The translations under genes were made by a program, and so were the position numbers. Positions 1-6,115 of a stretch of DNA of 6,832 nucleotides are shown here, piece by piece. The notes beneath the pieces were generated by a model. That model did no database searches. It was not told the origin of the DNA and was given only the letters and a program-made list of their open reading frames with translations. Each line of letters opens with the position of its first letter. The stretch's first letter is position 1. Origin of the DNA: Candidatus Gastranaerophilales bacterium (GTDB lineage Bacteria > Cyanobacteriota > Vampirovibrionia > Gastranaerophilales > Gastranaerophilaceae); contig CANQOM010000086.1 in the NCBI GenBank assembly GCA_947625445.1, positions 1 through 6,832 of the forward strand. Direction: 5' to 3'.

Positions 1-34
1 AGATATTAACCTTGCAATTGCAAGGTTAATATCT
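1..34. repeat. Perfect 34-bp palindrome at the window edge
   Basis: Bases 1-17 (AGATATTAACCTTGCAA) are the exact reverse complement of bases 18-34, with no spacer. All 17 base pairs match. The palindrome sits inside the amidase reading frame, where it encodes DINLAIARLIS. It may continue leftwards beyond the window, since its left boundary is base 1 itself. Either it is real coding sequence or it marks a fold-back join at a contig end. Confidence 0.9.
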
Positions 35-963
35 TTTTCATTAACTCTTGTCGGACCAACTGCTCCCTTTTCTATACCTCCATGTCCTGCATCTACAAAT
101 ATATTTATACCTTTTAAAGGATGGTTCTTATCTTTTATATGAGGAATTTTATAGTCTCTAAGAATTAATACATTCCCTTCATAATAACAATCATATCCTA
201 ATATTGTTTTATCGAATATTTTTTGATATTTAAAATTCGGAAGTATATTTCCGTCTTTATCTTTCATTGGGATACCGTATATAGTCAAAAACAAAGATTG
301 ATTAATTTGATTGACTTTGTACATTGCGGGAAAAGAAAGTTCAAATTTTGTGTAATTATACAATTTATCTTCACTTTTAGTAATTTTTTTTATAAAAGGT
401 GTAATTTTTTTTGATACAGAAATAGGTTTTTCTATATTTGATTTATGAATCCAATATTGAGTTTCCCCTTTTTCAGCTATTTTATAGTAATCTCCTTGTT
501 TTCCGCAGAGAAAAAGTACAATGTCTTTTGGCAAATCAACTATTCTTTTAGAATTAATTGTCGGTTTTTCTCTTACAGTTGCATTTTCTTTTATAATTTC
601 GGCATATAAATATCCGTCTGATTGAACAAAATCCGGTGGTTTTAAAGAATTTGATTTAGGAATTATTCTTTTAATTATATAAGTTTTAGATTCTTCTTTT
701 CCGTTTAATACAGATTTAAGTACGAATATATTTTCACCATAATTTAACGGATATGTCTGAACAAAAAAGTTGTTATTCCATAATGGCACAGGATTAGAAT
801 TAATATAAAATTTTGAAGAAGAATCAGTATTTCCGAATATAAAAATTTTAGATGCACCCGTCGATGTTATGGGACTTCTCGGATAAACAACATCTATATT
901 TGCATATGCGTTTAATGATGAAAAAAGGAATATAAAAAATATAATAAAAAAATACCTTCTCAT
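1..963 (-). CDS. Exported N-acetylmuramoyl-L-alanine amidase with SH3b domain, C-terminus cut by window edge
   Basis: Reading the minus strand from the ATG at 963-961 gives 321 open codons to the window edge, so this gene is partial at its 3' end. Residues 1-21 form a signal peptide: a basic start, a hydrophobic run and an AYA cleavage site. Residues 22-100 are a beta-rich domain that resembles bacterial Ig-like folds, and about 118-178 look like an SH3b wall-binding domain (ATVREKP, then YWIHKSNIE). From about residue 284 the zinc amidase domain (Amidase_3, AmiC/CwlM type) begins, with VDAGHGG at 290-296. His294 should be the first zinc ligand and Glu309 in NEKD the second; the third ligand and catalytic Glu lie outside the window. 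The family cleaves the amide bond between MurNAc and the stem peptide in peptidoglycan, outside the cytoplasmic membrane. The start fits because the signal peptide follows at once, but there is no Shine-Dalgarno. The last 11 residues lie in a perfect palindrome and may be an artefact. Confidence 0.88.
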   Translation of the reverse strand, partial: MRRYFFIIFFIFLFSSLNAYANIDVVYPRSPITSTGASKIFIFGNTDSSSKFYINSNPVPLWNNNFFVQTYPLNYGENIFVLKSVLNGKEESKTYIIKRIIPKSNSLKPPDFVQSDGYLYAEIIKENATVREKPTINSKRIVDLPKDIVLFLCGKQGDYYKIAEKGETQYWIHKSNIEKPISVSKKITPFIKKITKSEDKLYNYTKFELSFPAMYKVNQINQSLFLTIYGIPMKDKDGNILPNFKYQKIFDKTILGYDCYYEGNVLILRDYKIPHIKDKNHPLKGINIFVDAGHGGIEKGAVGPTRVNEKDINLAIARLIS

Positions 964-974
964 AAGATTAGTTT

Positions 975-980
975 ATTGTA
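975..980 (-). promoter_or_regulatory. Candidate -10 box for the amidase gene
   Basis: On the minus strand TACAAT matches the -10 consensus at five of six positions and ends 11 nt before the amidase ATG. Transcription from it would leave only about a 5-nt leader, which agrees with the absence of a Shine-Dalgarno. No good -35 box is visible at 16-18 nt, so the call is tentative. It shares the 84-bp divergent region with the fixC promoter. Confidence 0.35.
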
Positions 981-1034
981 TATTATTTAAATTATCAAAT
1001 AAGTTTACAATTAAATAAGTTCGGGAAAAAAGTG

Positions 1035-1040
1035 TATAAT
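1035..1040 (+). promoter_or_regulatory. Consensus -10 box of fixC, predicting a leaderless transcript
   Basis: TATAAT at 1035-1040 is a perfect -10 hexamer. Only 7 nt separate it from the fixC ATG, so transcription should start at or next to the A of the start codon. The -35 region is poor (TTAAAT at 1011-1016, 18-nt spacer). No Shine-Dalgarno precedes the ATG. The fixC start itself is secure, because the FAD-binding glycine motif begins at residue 11 and cannot be preceded by a later start. Confidence 0.6.
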
Positions 1041-1047
1041 AAAATAT

Positions 1048-2340
1048 ATGGAAAATAAGACAGAAGTAATAGTTATAGGAGCAGGTCCTTCAGGGGTAAG
1101 TGCAGCAATAGTTCTTGCAAGAGCAGGCAAGAAGGTTTTACTGATAGAACGTGCAGATAATGCCGGAGATAAAAATATGTTTGGAGGTGAAATATACACA
1201 AAGCAAACATTAGAAATATTTCCTAATTTTATAAAAGAAGCTCCCATAGAAAGACCTTTGACAGAACAAGGATTTTTTCTGATAAATAATGAAGATAGCG
1301 TTAAATTTTCATACAAAATATCACCCGAAAAAGAAGCTGATTCATATAGTGTTATTCGTTCAAAATGGGACAGATGGTGTGTGCAAGAAGCCCAAAAAGC
1401 AGGGGTTATATTCGCACCAAAAACACTCGTAAAAGAATTAATTGTTGAAAATGATAAAGTTATCGGAATACAAACTGAACTTGAAAAATATTATTCTGAC
1501 ATAGTTATAATAGCAGATGGCGTCAATTCGTTATTGGCAAAACAAATAGGATTAAGAAAAGAAATATCCGATTGTGATGTAACCGTTAACGTCAAAGAAG
1601 TTTATAAGCTTAATAAAGAAAAAATAGAAGACAGATTTAATATAGACGAAAAATCAGGATATGCAGCAAAAATTTTGGGCGGTCCTCTAAAGAACATGTT
1701 TTCTATAGGATTTATGTTCACAAATAAAGAAACTCTGACTTTAGGGGTTGGGATTTCGTTAGATGATTTAAAGAGACTTGAAAAGAAACCCTATGAATTA
1801 TTAGAAGAAATAAAAAAACATCCTTCCGTATCAAATTACATAAAAGGAGCAGAAGTTATAGAATATTCTTCTCATATGATACCTGAAGGCGGATATAACA
1901 AAATGCCTAAATTATACAAAGCCGGGGTAATGGTGGTAGGTGATGCTGCTATGCTTGTAAATAATGTACATTTTGAAGGAACAAATCTTGCTATGCTTAG
2001 CGGCAAAATTGCTGCAGAAGTCGCAACAGAAGCATTAAACAGTGGTGACTATTCAGAAAAATTTCTGGCTTTATATGATAAAAAATTAAGAGAAAGTATT
2101 GTAATTAAGGATTTAATTACCCATAAAGATACTGTTTCATTTTTGAAGAAACATATAAAAACAATAACTGAACTATATCCTGAAATTGCTTGTGAAATGT
2201 TTAAAGTAGTAACAAGTGCATCAAATGAACCTAAAAAAATAATTTATCGAAGATTTTTTATGAAACTGATAAAATCAGGGGTTATATTTAAGTCTATACC
2301 TCTGGGACTCTTTGCAATAAGGAAATGTTTAGAAAAATGA
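1048..2340 (+). CDS. fixC: FixC-like ETF:quinone oxidoreductase flavoprotein
   Basis: This 430-residue protein has the length of FixC and matches the family throughout. The N-terminal Rossmann fold starts with VIVIGAGPSG at residues 7-16 (GxGxxG), with Glu34 at the end of the second strand placed to bind the FAD ribose. Further family signatures are NMFGGEIY at 43-50, RSKWD at 104-108, ADGVNSLLA at 156-164, and the second FAD contact VVGDAAM at 296-302 followed by FEGTNLAM at 309-316. Position 302 is Met where I recall Gly as usual (GDAAG). FixC-type proteins take electrons from an electron-transferring flavoprotein (FixA/FixB) and, with the ferredoxin-like FixX, pass them to quinone or another acceptor at the membrane. 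The fixX gene overlaps its stop codon, which supports the assignment. No fixA or fixB is present here, so the ETF partner must be encoded elsewhere or the unit uses another donor. Geranylgeranyl reductases are related, but the FixX partner argues against that role. Confidence 0.87.
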   Translation: MENKTEVIVIGAGPSGVSAAIVLARAGKKVLLIERADNAGDKNMFGGEIYTKQTLEIFPNFIKEAPIERPLTEQGFFLINNEDSVKFSYKISPEKEADSYSVIRSKWDRWCVQEAQKAGVIFAPKTLVKELIVENDKVIGIQTELEKYYSDIVIIADGVNSLLAKQIGLRKEISDCDVTVNVKEVYKLNKEKIEDRFNIDEKSGYAAKILGGPLKNMFSIGFMFTNKETLTLGVGISLDDLKRLEKKPYELLEEIKKHPSVSNYIKGAEVIEYSSHMIPEGGYNKMPKLYKAGVMVVGDAAMLVNNVHFEGTNLAMLSGKIAAEVATEALNSGDYSEKFLALYDKKLRESIVIKDLITHKDTVSFLKKHIKTITELYPEIACEMFKVVTSASNEPKKIIYRRFFMKLIKSGVIFKSIPLGLFAIRKCLEK

Positions 2341-2612
2341 ATATTAATGAAAAATTATCAACTTTAAAATATAATAAAGATAAGGATAGTCATTTATCCG
2401 TAGACAATAATATATGCAGAAAGTGTATAAAAAAAGTATGCACGTATATATGTCCTGCAAATGTTTATGAGTGGAATGACAATTCTTCAAGCTTAATAAT
2501 AAGATATGAAAATTGTTTGGAATGCGGAGCTTGTAAAATAGCATGTGAAAAAAATAATATACAATGGAGATATCCTTCGGCAGGATGCGGAGTAAAGTTC
2601 AAAAACGGTTGA
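2337..2612 (+). CDS. fixX: FixX ferredoxin-like iron-sulfur protein
   Basis: I take the ATG at 2337, which overlaps the fixC stop as ATGA and gives 91 residues. MNINEKL is the usual start of FixX proteins. The in-frame ATG at 2325 would add four residues and abuts the AAGGAA at 2319-2324 too closely. FixX is the iron-sulfur partner that relays electrons from the FixC flavin. Cysteines 27, 30, 35 and 39 form CxxCx4CxxxCP, and cysteines 60, 63, 66 and 70 form CxxCxxCxxxC with the family's LECG(A)C sequence. A ninth cysteine is at 84. The C-terminal QWRYPSAGCGVKFKNG ending is typical of the family. Escherichia coli FixX, as I recall it, lacks the complete first motif, so this version could carry two clusters. 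The two genes are surely translated together. A general ferredoxin is less likely given the FixX-type ends. Confidence 0.87.
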   Translation: MNINEKLSTLKYNKDKDSHLSVDNNICRKCIKKVCTYICPANVYEWNDNSSSLIIRYENCLECGACKIACEKNNIQWRYPSAGCGVKFKNG

Positions 2613-2640
2613 TAAATATTGAGCAAAGAAAGGTAAATAT

Positions 2641-3078
2641 ATGAGAGAAGAGTACAATAATAAGCACAGAAGATGGTATGACAAAGACCCTATATTGTCA
2701 CGTTCAATGAAAACATTAGAAGCATCTGATGATGAAACACAGATTAAAGTTGCACTCAATCTTATAAAAATAATTGTTGAACATAATTTGGCATTTAGTG
2801 AATATACAGATGTTAACGAAATCATAGAAGCAGTTGAAGAAGGTATGGACGAAAGAGCCAATTCAAGATGGTATGATATAGACAGAACAGTAAGAGCTGC
2901 AATAAATATGCTCCAAAATTCACCTCCTGAAACACAAAAGATTCTTGCTAAAGAAATGGCAAAAATTGTTATTGATAAAATAAAAGAAGATAAAGACGTT
3001 GAAGAATTAAAAAAAGAACTTGAACAAGAAAGTTTCTTTGATGATTCTTCTGATGAATTTTACGATGATAAGGATTAA
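2641..3078 (+). CDS. Small acidic-tailed protein with two RWYD repeats, function unknown
   Basis: I do not recognise a named family for this 145-residue cytoplasmic protein. It has no signal peptide, membrane segment or cysteine. It contains an internal duplication. Residues 11-48 (RWYDKD, then DETQ at 31-34, then LIKIIVEH) align without gaps to residues 76-113 (RWYDID, then PETQ at 96-99, then MAKIVIDK), with a constant offset of 65. Each unit looks like an RWYD-x-D cap followed by two amphipathic helices. The tail from about 116 is charged and helix-prone, then ends in a very acidic stretch (FFDDSSDEFYDDKD). A good Shine-Dalgarno (AAAGG, 2629-2633) lies 7 nt before the ATG. It starts 28 bp after fixX and ends 11 bp before recJ, so it should be co-transcribed with both. 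A small helical scaffold or regulator is possible, but that is inference from shape only. Confidence 0.8.
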   Translation: MREEYNNKHRRWYDKDPILSRSMKTLEASDDETQIKVALNLIKIIVEHNLAFSEYTDVNEIIEAVEEGMDERANSRWYDIDRTVRAAINMLQNSPPETQKILAKEMAKIVIDKIKEDKDVEELKKELEQESFFDDSSDEFYDDKD

Positions 3079-3089
3079 TTAATTTATAT

Positions 3090-5483
3090 ATGTTTGTCAA
3101 AAAAATATGGGATATAAAACAGGCTGAGGTTACGGAAGAGCTGATAAAAGCTGCATTTTCCAGTAAATTTTTAGCAAGACTTTTGGCAAACAGAGGAATT
3201 AATACAAAAGAAAAAGCTGAAGATTTTCTTAATCCTATGAAATCTCACATAAGTTCTCCGTTTGTTTTTTCAGATATGCGTAAATCCGTAGACAGGATAA
3301 AAGATGCAATAGAAAAGGAAGAAAACATAACAATATATGGAGATTTTGATGCTGACGGAATCTCATCTTCCTCAATTTTATATCTCACTTTAAAAAAAAT
3401 AGGAGCAAAAGTTGATTATTACCTCCCCGATAGAGCTATAGAAAGTCATGGGCTTAATAATAAAGCTATTATTAATATAATATCAAAGAGGAAAACAAAA
3501 CTTATAATAACTGTTGATTGCGGTATATCAAATGTAGCAGAAATTAATCTTGCAAAAGGATTAAGGACAGATGTTATAGTAACAGACCACCATGAGGCGC
3601 CCGACATATTACCGGAAGCATACGCAATCATCAATCCAAAATCACCTGATTCGTTAAAAAACGATTTAGAGTGTAGTGAACTTGAAAGCTTAAATTGTCT
3701 TTCAGGTGCCGGAGTTGCTTTTAAGCTGGCTTGTGCACTGTTAGAAGAATACCATCAGGAAGAATATGTTAATGAAATACTTCCAATTTGTGCAATCGGA
3801 ACCATCGGAGATGTAGTTGAATTAACCTGTGAAAACAGGCGAATTGTTATAATGGGATTAGAACTTTTAAGAGCCGGAAAAACAATCGGAATCCAGAAAA
3901 TACTTAAAAGTGCAGGGATAGAAACCCCTTCCAAAATAACCTCTGAAACTATTGCATATTATGTTGTACCAAGAATAAACGCATCGGGAAGATTAGAATC
4001 TCCTTCAACCGCTTTTAATATATTTGTAGCTGAAGATGAAAATACTGTTAATGAATCCGTTAAATTATTAAATGATTATAATTCATTAAGACAAGAATTA
4101 TGTGACAAGACTTTTAATCAGGCAAAGTTAATGTATGAAAACAACTTGGCACAAAATAACAAATCAATTATACTTTTTTCGCCTGATTGGCATATCGGAA
4201 TAATCGGAATAGTTTGTTCAAAACTGGTTGAAACATATAATAAACCTTCATTCCTTATGACCAGAGATATAAATAATCCCAATATAATAAAATGTTCCTG
4301 CAGAAGTATTGAAGGTATAAATATACATTCCGTACTTTCAGAACATAAAGAATTGTTTGAGGGATTTGGCGGACATAAAATGGCTGCAGGCTTTTCTTTT
4401 GACGAAACGAAAATCACTTTTGAACAATTTAAAAATATTTTAAACAAAACTATTGAAGAAGTTTCTCAAAGTGTTGATTATAATTGTATAAAAATATATG
4501 CGGATATGATTATTGAACCTGAAGATATAACATTAAAAAACGCTGAACTTATAAATAAATTGGAACCTTTTGGGGCTATGAATCCTGAAGCTTTATTTAT
4601 TGGTAAGGATTTTGAATTAATTAATTACAGATTTATGGGGCAGGAAAATAATCATCTGAAAATGACATTATCTAAAAACGGTTCTTCACAATTTGAATGC
4701 GTTATGTGGAATTGCCCGAAATTTAATCTGCCTCTAAACTCTAAAATTGATTTGCTCTTTAAAATGCAAATAAATTCATACAACGGCAACGTTTCCGTTC
4801 AACTTTTAGCTCAAGATTTTCATAGTGAATATACACAAAAGGAAAAATCAGAAATTAAAATTTTGGACCATAGAAATAAAAAAAATATTATAATTCAGGT
4901 TTTAGACTTTATTTCTTCCACAAAGAAAACAACAGGTATTTTTTTGTTTAATAGTCTTTTAAAGAAACAGTTAAATTTAACAAAAGATATTGATGAAAAA
5001 GTGTTTAATTTAAATAGCATTCCTAAAAATATAGAACAATTATTATTCTTTGATTGTCCGTTTAACGGTAGCGATTTTTCAAAAATTTTGAAAGAAACGG
5101 ATGCCAAAATTATTCATCTAATGAATTTTAATATTTCCGAAATAACAACAGACCTTGTAATTTCAAAATTATCAGGAATGATTAAGTATTCAATGTCAAA
5201 TATGAATAGTATTATGGATATAAATCGTGCTTCTATGGCATTAAATATTGATTGTGAAACAATTGATTGTGCATTTACATTGCTTGAATCATGCAATATG
5301 ATTAATTTTAATAAAATTTCAGAATATGAATATGAAATAATTTCTTTAACTCCTGTAGAACTTTCTAAAATTAAAAACGATGAAATCTATGAAGAATTGT
5401 CAGAAAGAATCAATAATATTAATAAATTCAGAAAATTTTATTTAAATTCATCCGTTGAAGAAATTAAAGAATCTCTCTGTTAA
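3090..5483 (+). CDS. recJ: Single-stranded-DNA-specific exonuclease RecJ
   Basis: RecJ degrades single-stranded DNA 5' to 3' in the RecFOR recombination pathway, mismatch repair and base-excision repair. The DHH phosphoesterase core is complete: GDFDADG at residues 84-90 (Asp85, Asp87), TVDCG at 141-145 (Asp143), VTDHHE at 164-169 and GTIGDVVEL at 237-245 (Asp241) provide the metal ligands. The DHHA1 half contains CRSIEGINIH at 404-413 and GGHKMAAG at 427-434. An OB-fold follows at about 462-580. Residues about 585-797 are an extra C-terminal region ending in a helical, winged-helix-like segment. At 797 residues it is far longer than E. coli RecJ (577) and close to Bacillus-type RecJ. The ATG at 3090 gives a normal N-terminus. 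The nearest ribosome-binding sequence, AAGGA at 3070-3074, lies inside the previous gene and 15 nt away, so translation may depend on coupling across the 11-bp gap. I see no frameshift. Confidence 0.95.
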   Translation: MFVKKIWDIKQAEVTEELIKAAFSSKFLARLLANRGINTKEKAEDFLNPMKSHISSPFVFSDMRKSVDRIKDAIEKEENITIYGDFDADGISSSSILYLTLKKIGAKVDYYLPDRAIESHGLNNKAIINIISKRKTKLIITVDCGISNVAEINLAKGLRTDVIVTDHHEAPDILPEAYAIINPKSPDSLKNDLECSELESLNCLSGAGVAFKLACALLEEYHQEEYVNEILPICAIGTIGDVVELTCENRRIVIMGLELLRAGKTIGIQKILKSAGIETPSKITSETIAYYVVPRINASGRLESPSTAFNIFVAEDENTVNESVKLLNDYNSLRQELCDKTFNQAKLMYENNLAQNNKSIILFSPDWHIGIIGIVCSKLVETYNKPSFLMTRDINNPNIIKCSCRSIEGINIHSVLSEHKELFEGFGGHKMAAGFSFDETKITFEQFKNILNKTIEEVSQSVDYNCIKIYADMIIEPEDITLKNAELINKLEPFGAMNPEALFIGKDFELINYRFMGQENNHLKMTLSKNGSSQFECVMWNCPKFNLPLNSKIDLLFKMQINSYNGNVSVQLLAQDFHSEYTQKEKSEIKILDHRNKKNIIIQVLDFISSTKKTTGIFLFNSLLKKQLNLTKDIDEKVFNLNSIPKNIEQLLFFDCPFNGSDFSKILKETDAKIIHLMNFNISEITTDLVISKLSGMIKYSMSNMNSIMDINRASMALNIDCETIDCAFTLLESCNMINFNKISEYEYEIISLTPVELSKIKNDEIYEELSERINNINKFRKFYLNSSVEEIKESLC

Positions 5484-5492
5484 AATTTCCAT

Positions 5493-5526
5493 TATAATTG
5501 TTGTTTTAGTAATCAATTCAATTATA
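5493..5526. terminator. Weak AT-rich inverted repeat after recJ
   Basis: TATAATTG (5493-5500) and CAATTATA (5519-5526) are perfect 8-bp arms around an 18-nt loop, 10 bp after the recJ stop. The only T run after it is TTTT at 5529-5532. The stem is too AT-rich to be a strong intrinsic terminator, so read-through into the next gene is possible. It could instead be an operator. Confidence 0.25.
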
Positions 5527-5535
5527 GCTTTTAAA

Positions 5536-5576
5536 TATAATACTACCAATTGACTATAGACTTGGCGGAATATTTT
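5536..5576 (+). promoter_or_regulatory. Candidate promoter region of the YvlD-like gene
   Basis: Two imperfect possibilities are visible. TATAAT at 5536-5541 is a perfect -10 without a recognisable -35. TTGACT at 5550-5555 is a good -35, followed 15 nt later by a weak TATTTT at 5571-5576. Either would give a leader of about 35-70 nt before the Shine-Dalgarno at 5604-5610. I cannot choose between them. Confidence 0.3.
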
Positions 5577-5618
5577 TGTTTTAACCTTGTTTATTTTATT
5601 AGAAAAGGAGAAAAAACT

Positions 5619-5969
5619 ATGAATATGATTTTAAAATGGATTCTTTTGGCATTATTAATTATGGCAATAGCTTGGATTCTTCCCGGTATTACTATTTCAG
5701 GATTCTTAAGTGCAATGATAGTAGTATTGGTAATAGCATTGGTTAACACTTTTATAAGACCGCTGGTACAGTTTATATCCTTACCTATAAATGTTCTTAC
5801 ATTGGGTTTATTTAGCCTTATAATTAATGCTCTTTTATTTTTATTAGTAGCAAAAATAGCCCCCGGATTTTCTATAGACGGCTTCTGGAGCGGTTTCTTC
5901 GGCGCTTTAATTCTTTCAATATTCACTCCATTAATAGACAAAATTAACATCAGAAAAAAATCAGAATAA
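5619..5969 (+). CDS. YvlD-like membrane protein, phage holin family 4_2 (DUF360)
   Basis: I chose the ATG at 5619 because AAAAGGAG at 5603-5610 sits 8 nt upstream; in-frame TTG extension to 5550 would put charged residues before the first membrane helix. The 116-residue product has the usual length of this family (Pfam Phage_holin_4_2). It has four predicted membrane segments at about 4-22, 29-46, 58-78 and 89-105. Signatures are WILPGI at 19-24, NTFIRP at 43-48, LPINVLTLGLF at 55-65, IINA at 68-71 and PGFSIDGFW at 82-90, and the protein ends in a basic tail. Family members are chromosomal in many bacteria; the holin name is by similarity, and Bacillus subtilis YvlD belongs to an envelope-stress operon. 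No lysin or phage genes are nearby, so I infer a housekeeping or envelope role rather than cell lysis. Its biochemical function is unknown. Confidence 0.85.
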   Translation: MNMILKWILLALLIMAIAWILPGITISGFLSAMIVVLVIALVNTFIRPLVQFISLPINVLTLGLFSLIINALLFLLVAKIAPGFSIDGFWSGFFGALILSIFTPLIDKINIRKKSE

Positions 5970-5981
5970 TTGACTATCTTA

Positions 5982-6017
5982 AAAAATAACTGATTAAAAA
6001 TTTAATCAGTTATTTTT
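5982..6017. terminator. Strong hairpin terminator after the YvlD-like gene
   Basis: Seventeen-base arms (5982-5998 and 6001-6017) are perfectly complementary around a 2-nt centre. In practice the AACTGATT/AATCAGTT core pairs with an eight-base loop, and the right side ends in ATTTTTATTATT. The matching A run on the left means it could terminate in either direction. It begins 12 nt after the stop codon at 5967-5969 and separates this gene from the channel gene. Confidence 0.85.
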
Positions 6018-6050
6018 ATTATTCAAACGGAGTATTTATTTATATTAAAA

Positions 6051-6079
6051 TTTACATCAGAATTTAAAAATGATAATAT
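6051..6079 (+). promoter_or_regulatory. Promoter of the MIP channel gene
   Basis: TTTACA (6051-6056) matches the -35 consensus at five of six positions. After a 17-nt spacer comes TAATAT (6074-6079), which has TG at 6071-6072 in the extended -10 position. The start point should be near 6086, giving a leader of about 30 nt that contains the Shine-Dalgarno AGGAG (6105-6109). Confidence 0.6.
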
Positions 6080-6099
6080 TTAATTGGTATTTTTAAATT
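6061..6099. repeat. Inverted repeat spanning the channel promoter
   Basis: AATTTAAAAAT (6061-6071) and ATTTTTAAATT (6089-6099) are perfect 11-bp inverted arms with 17 nt between them. The arms bracket the -10 box and the expected start point, which is where a repressor site would act. All bases are A or T, so chance is a real possibility. Confidence 0.4.
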
Positions 6100-6115
6100 T
6101 TGAGAGGAGATTTAT

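Noticed and set aside
223..414. Open frame of 63 codons on the plus strand
   Set aside because: It lies wholly inside the amidase gene on the opposite strand, has no ribosome-binding site and encodes a low-complexity Phe/Ile/Lys-rich sequence.
1011..1316. Minus-strand open frame across the fixC start
   Set aside because: It is antisense to the conserved FAD-binding region of fixC and shows no protein-family features.
2325..2336. Upstream ATG for fixX adding MFRK
   Set aside because: AAGGAA directly abuts this ATG, whereas the ATGA overlap at 2337 gives the normal FixX N-terminus (MNINEKL). The difference is only four residues.
5591..5950. Minus-strand open frame of 119 codons opposite the YvlD-like gene
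   Set aside because: It is the antisense shadow of a recognisable membrane protein with a clear Shine-Dalgarno.
5619..5969. Holin-family gene as evidence of a prophage
   Set aside because: Phage_holin_4_2/YvlD proteins are common chromosomal genes, and no endolysin, structural, integrase or attachment-site sequence is present.
5548..5977. Direct repeat AATTGACTAT at 5548-5557 and 5968-5977 flanking the YvlD-like gene
   Set aside because: Only 10 bp match, one copy overlaps the stop codon, and there is no mobile-element gene between them; best explained by chance in AT-rich sequence.
5970..6115. Possible riboswitch or small RNA between the YvlD-like and channel genes
   Set aside because: The structure present is explained by a terminator and a promoter, and the predicted leader is only about 30 nt, too short for a known riboswitch class.
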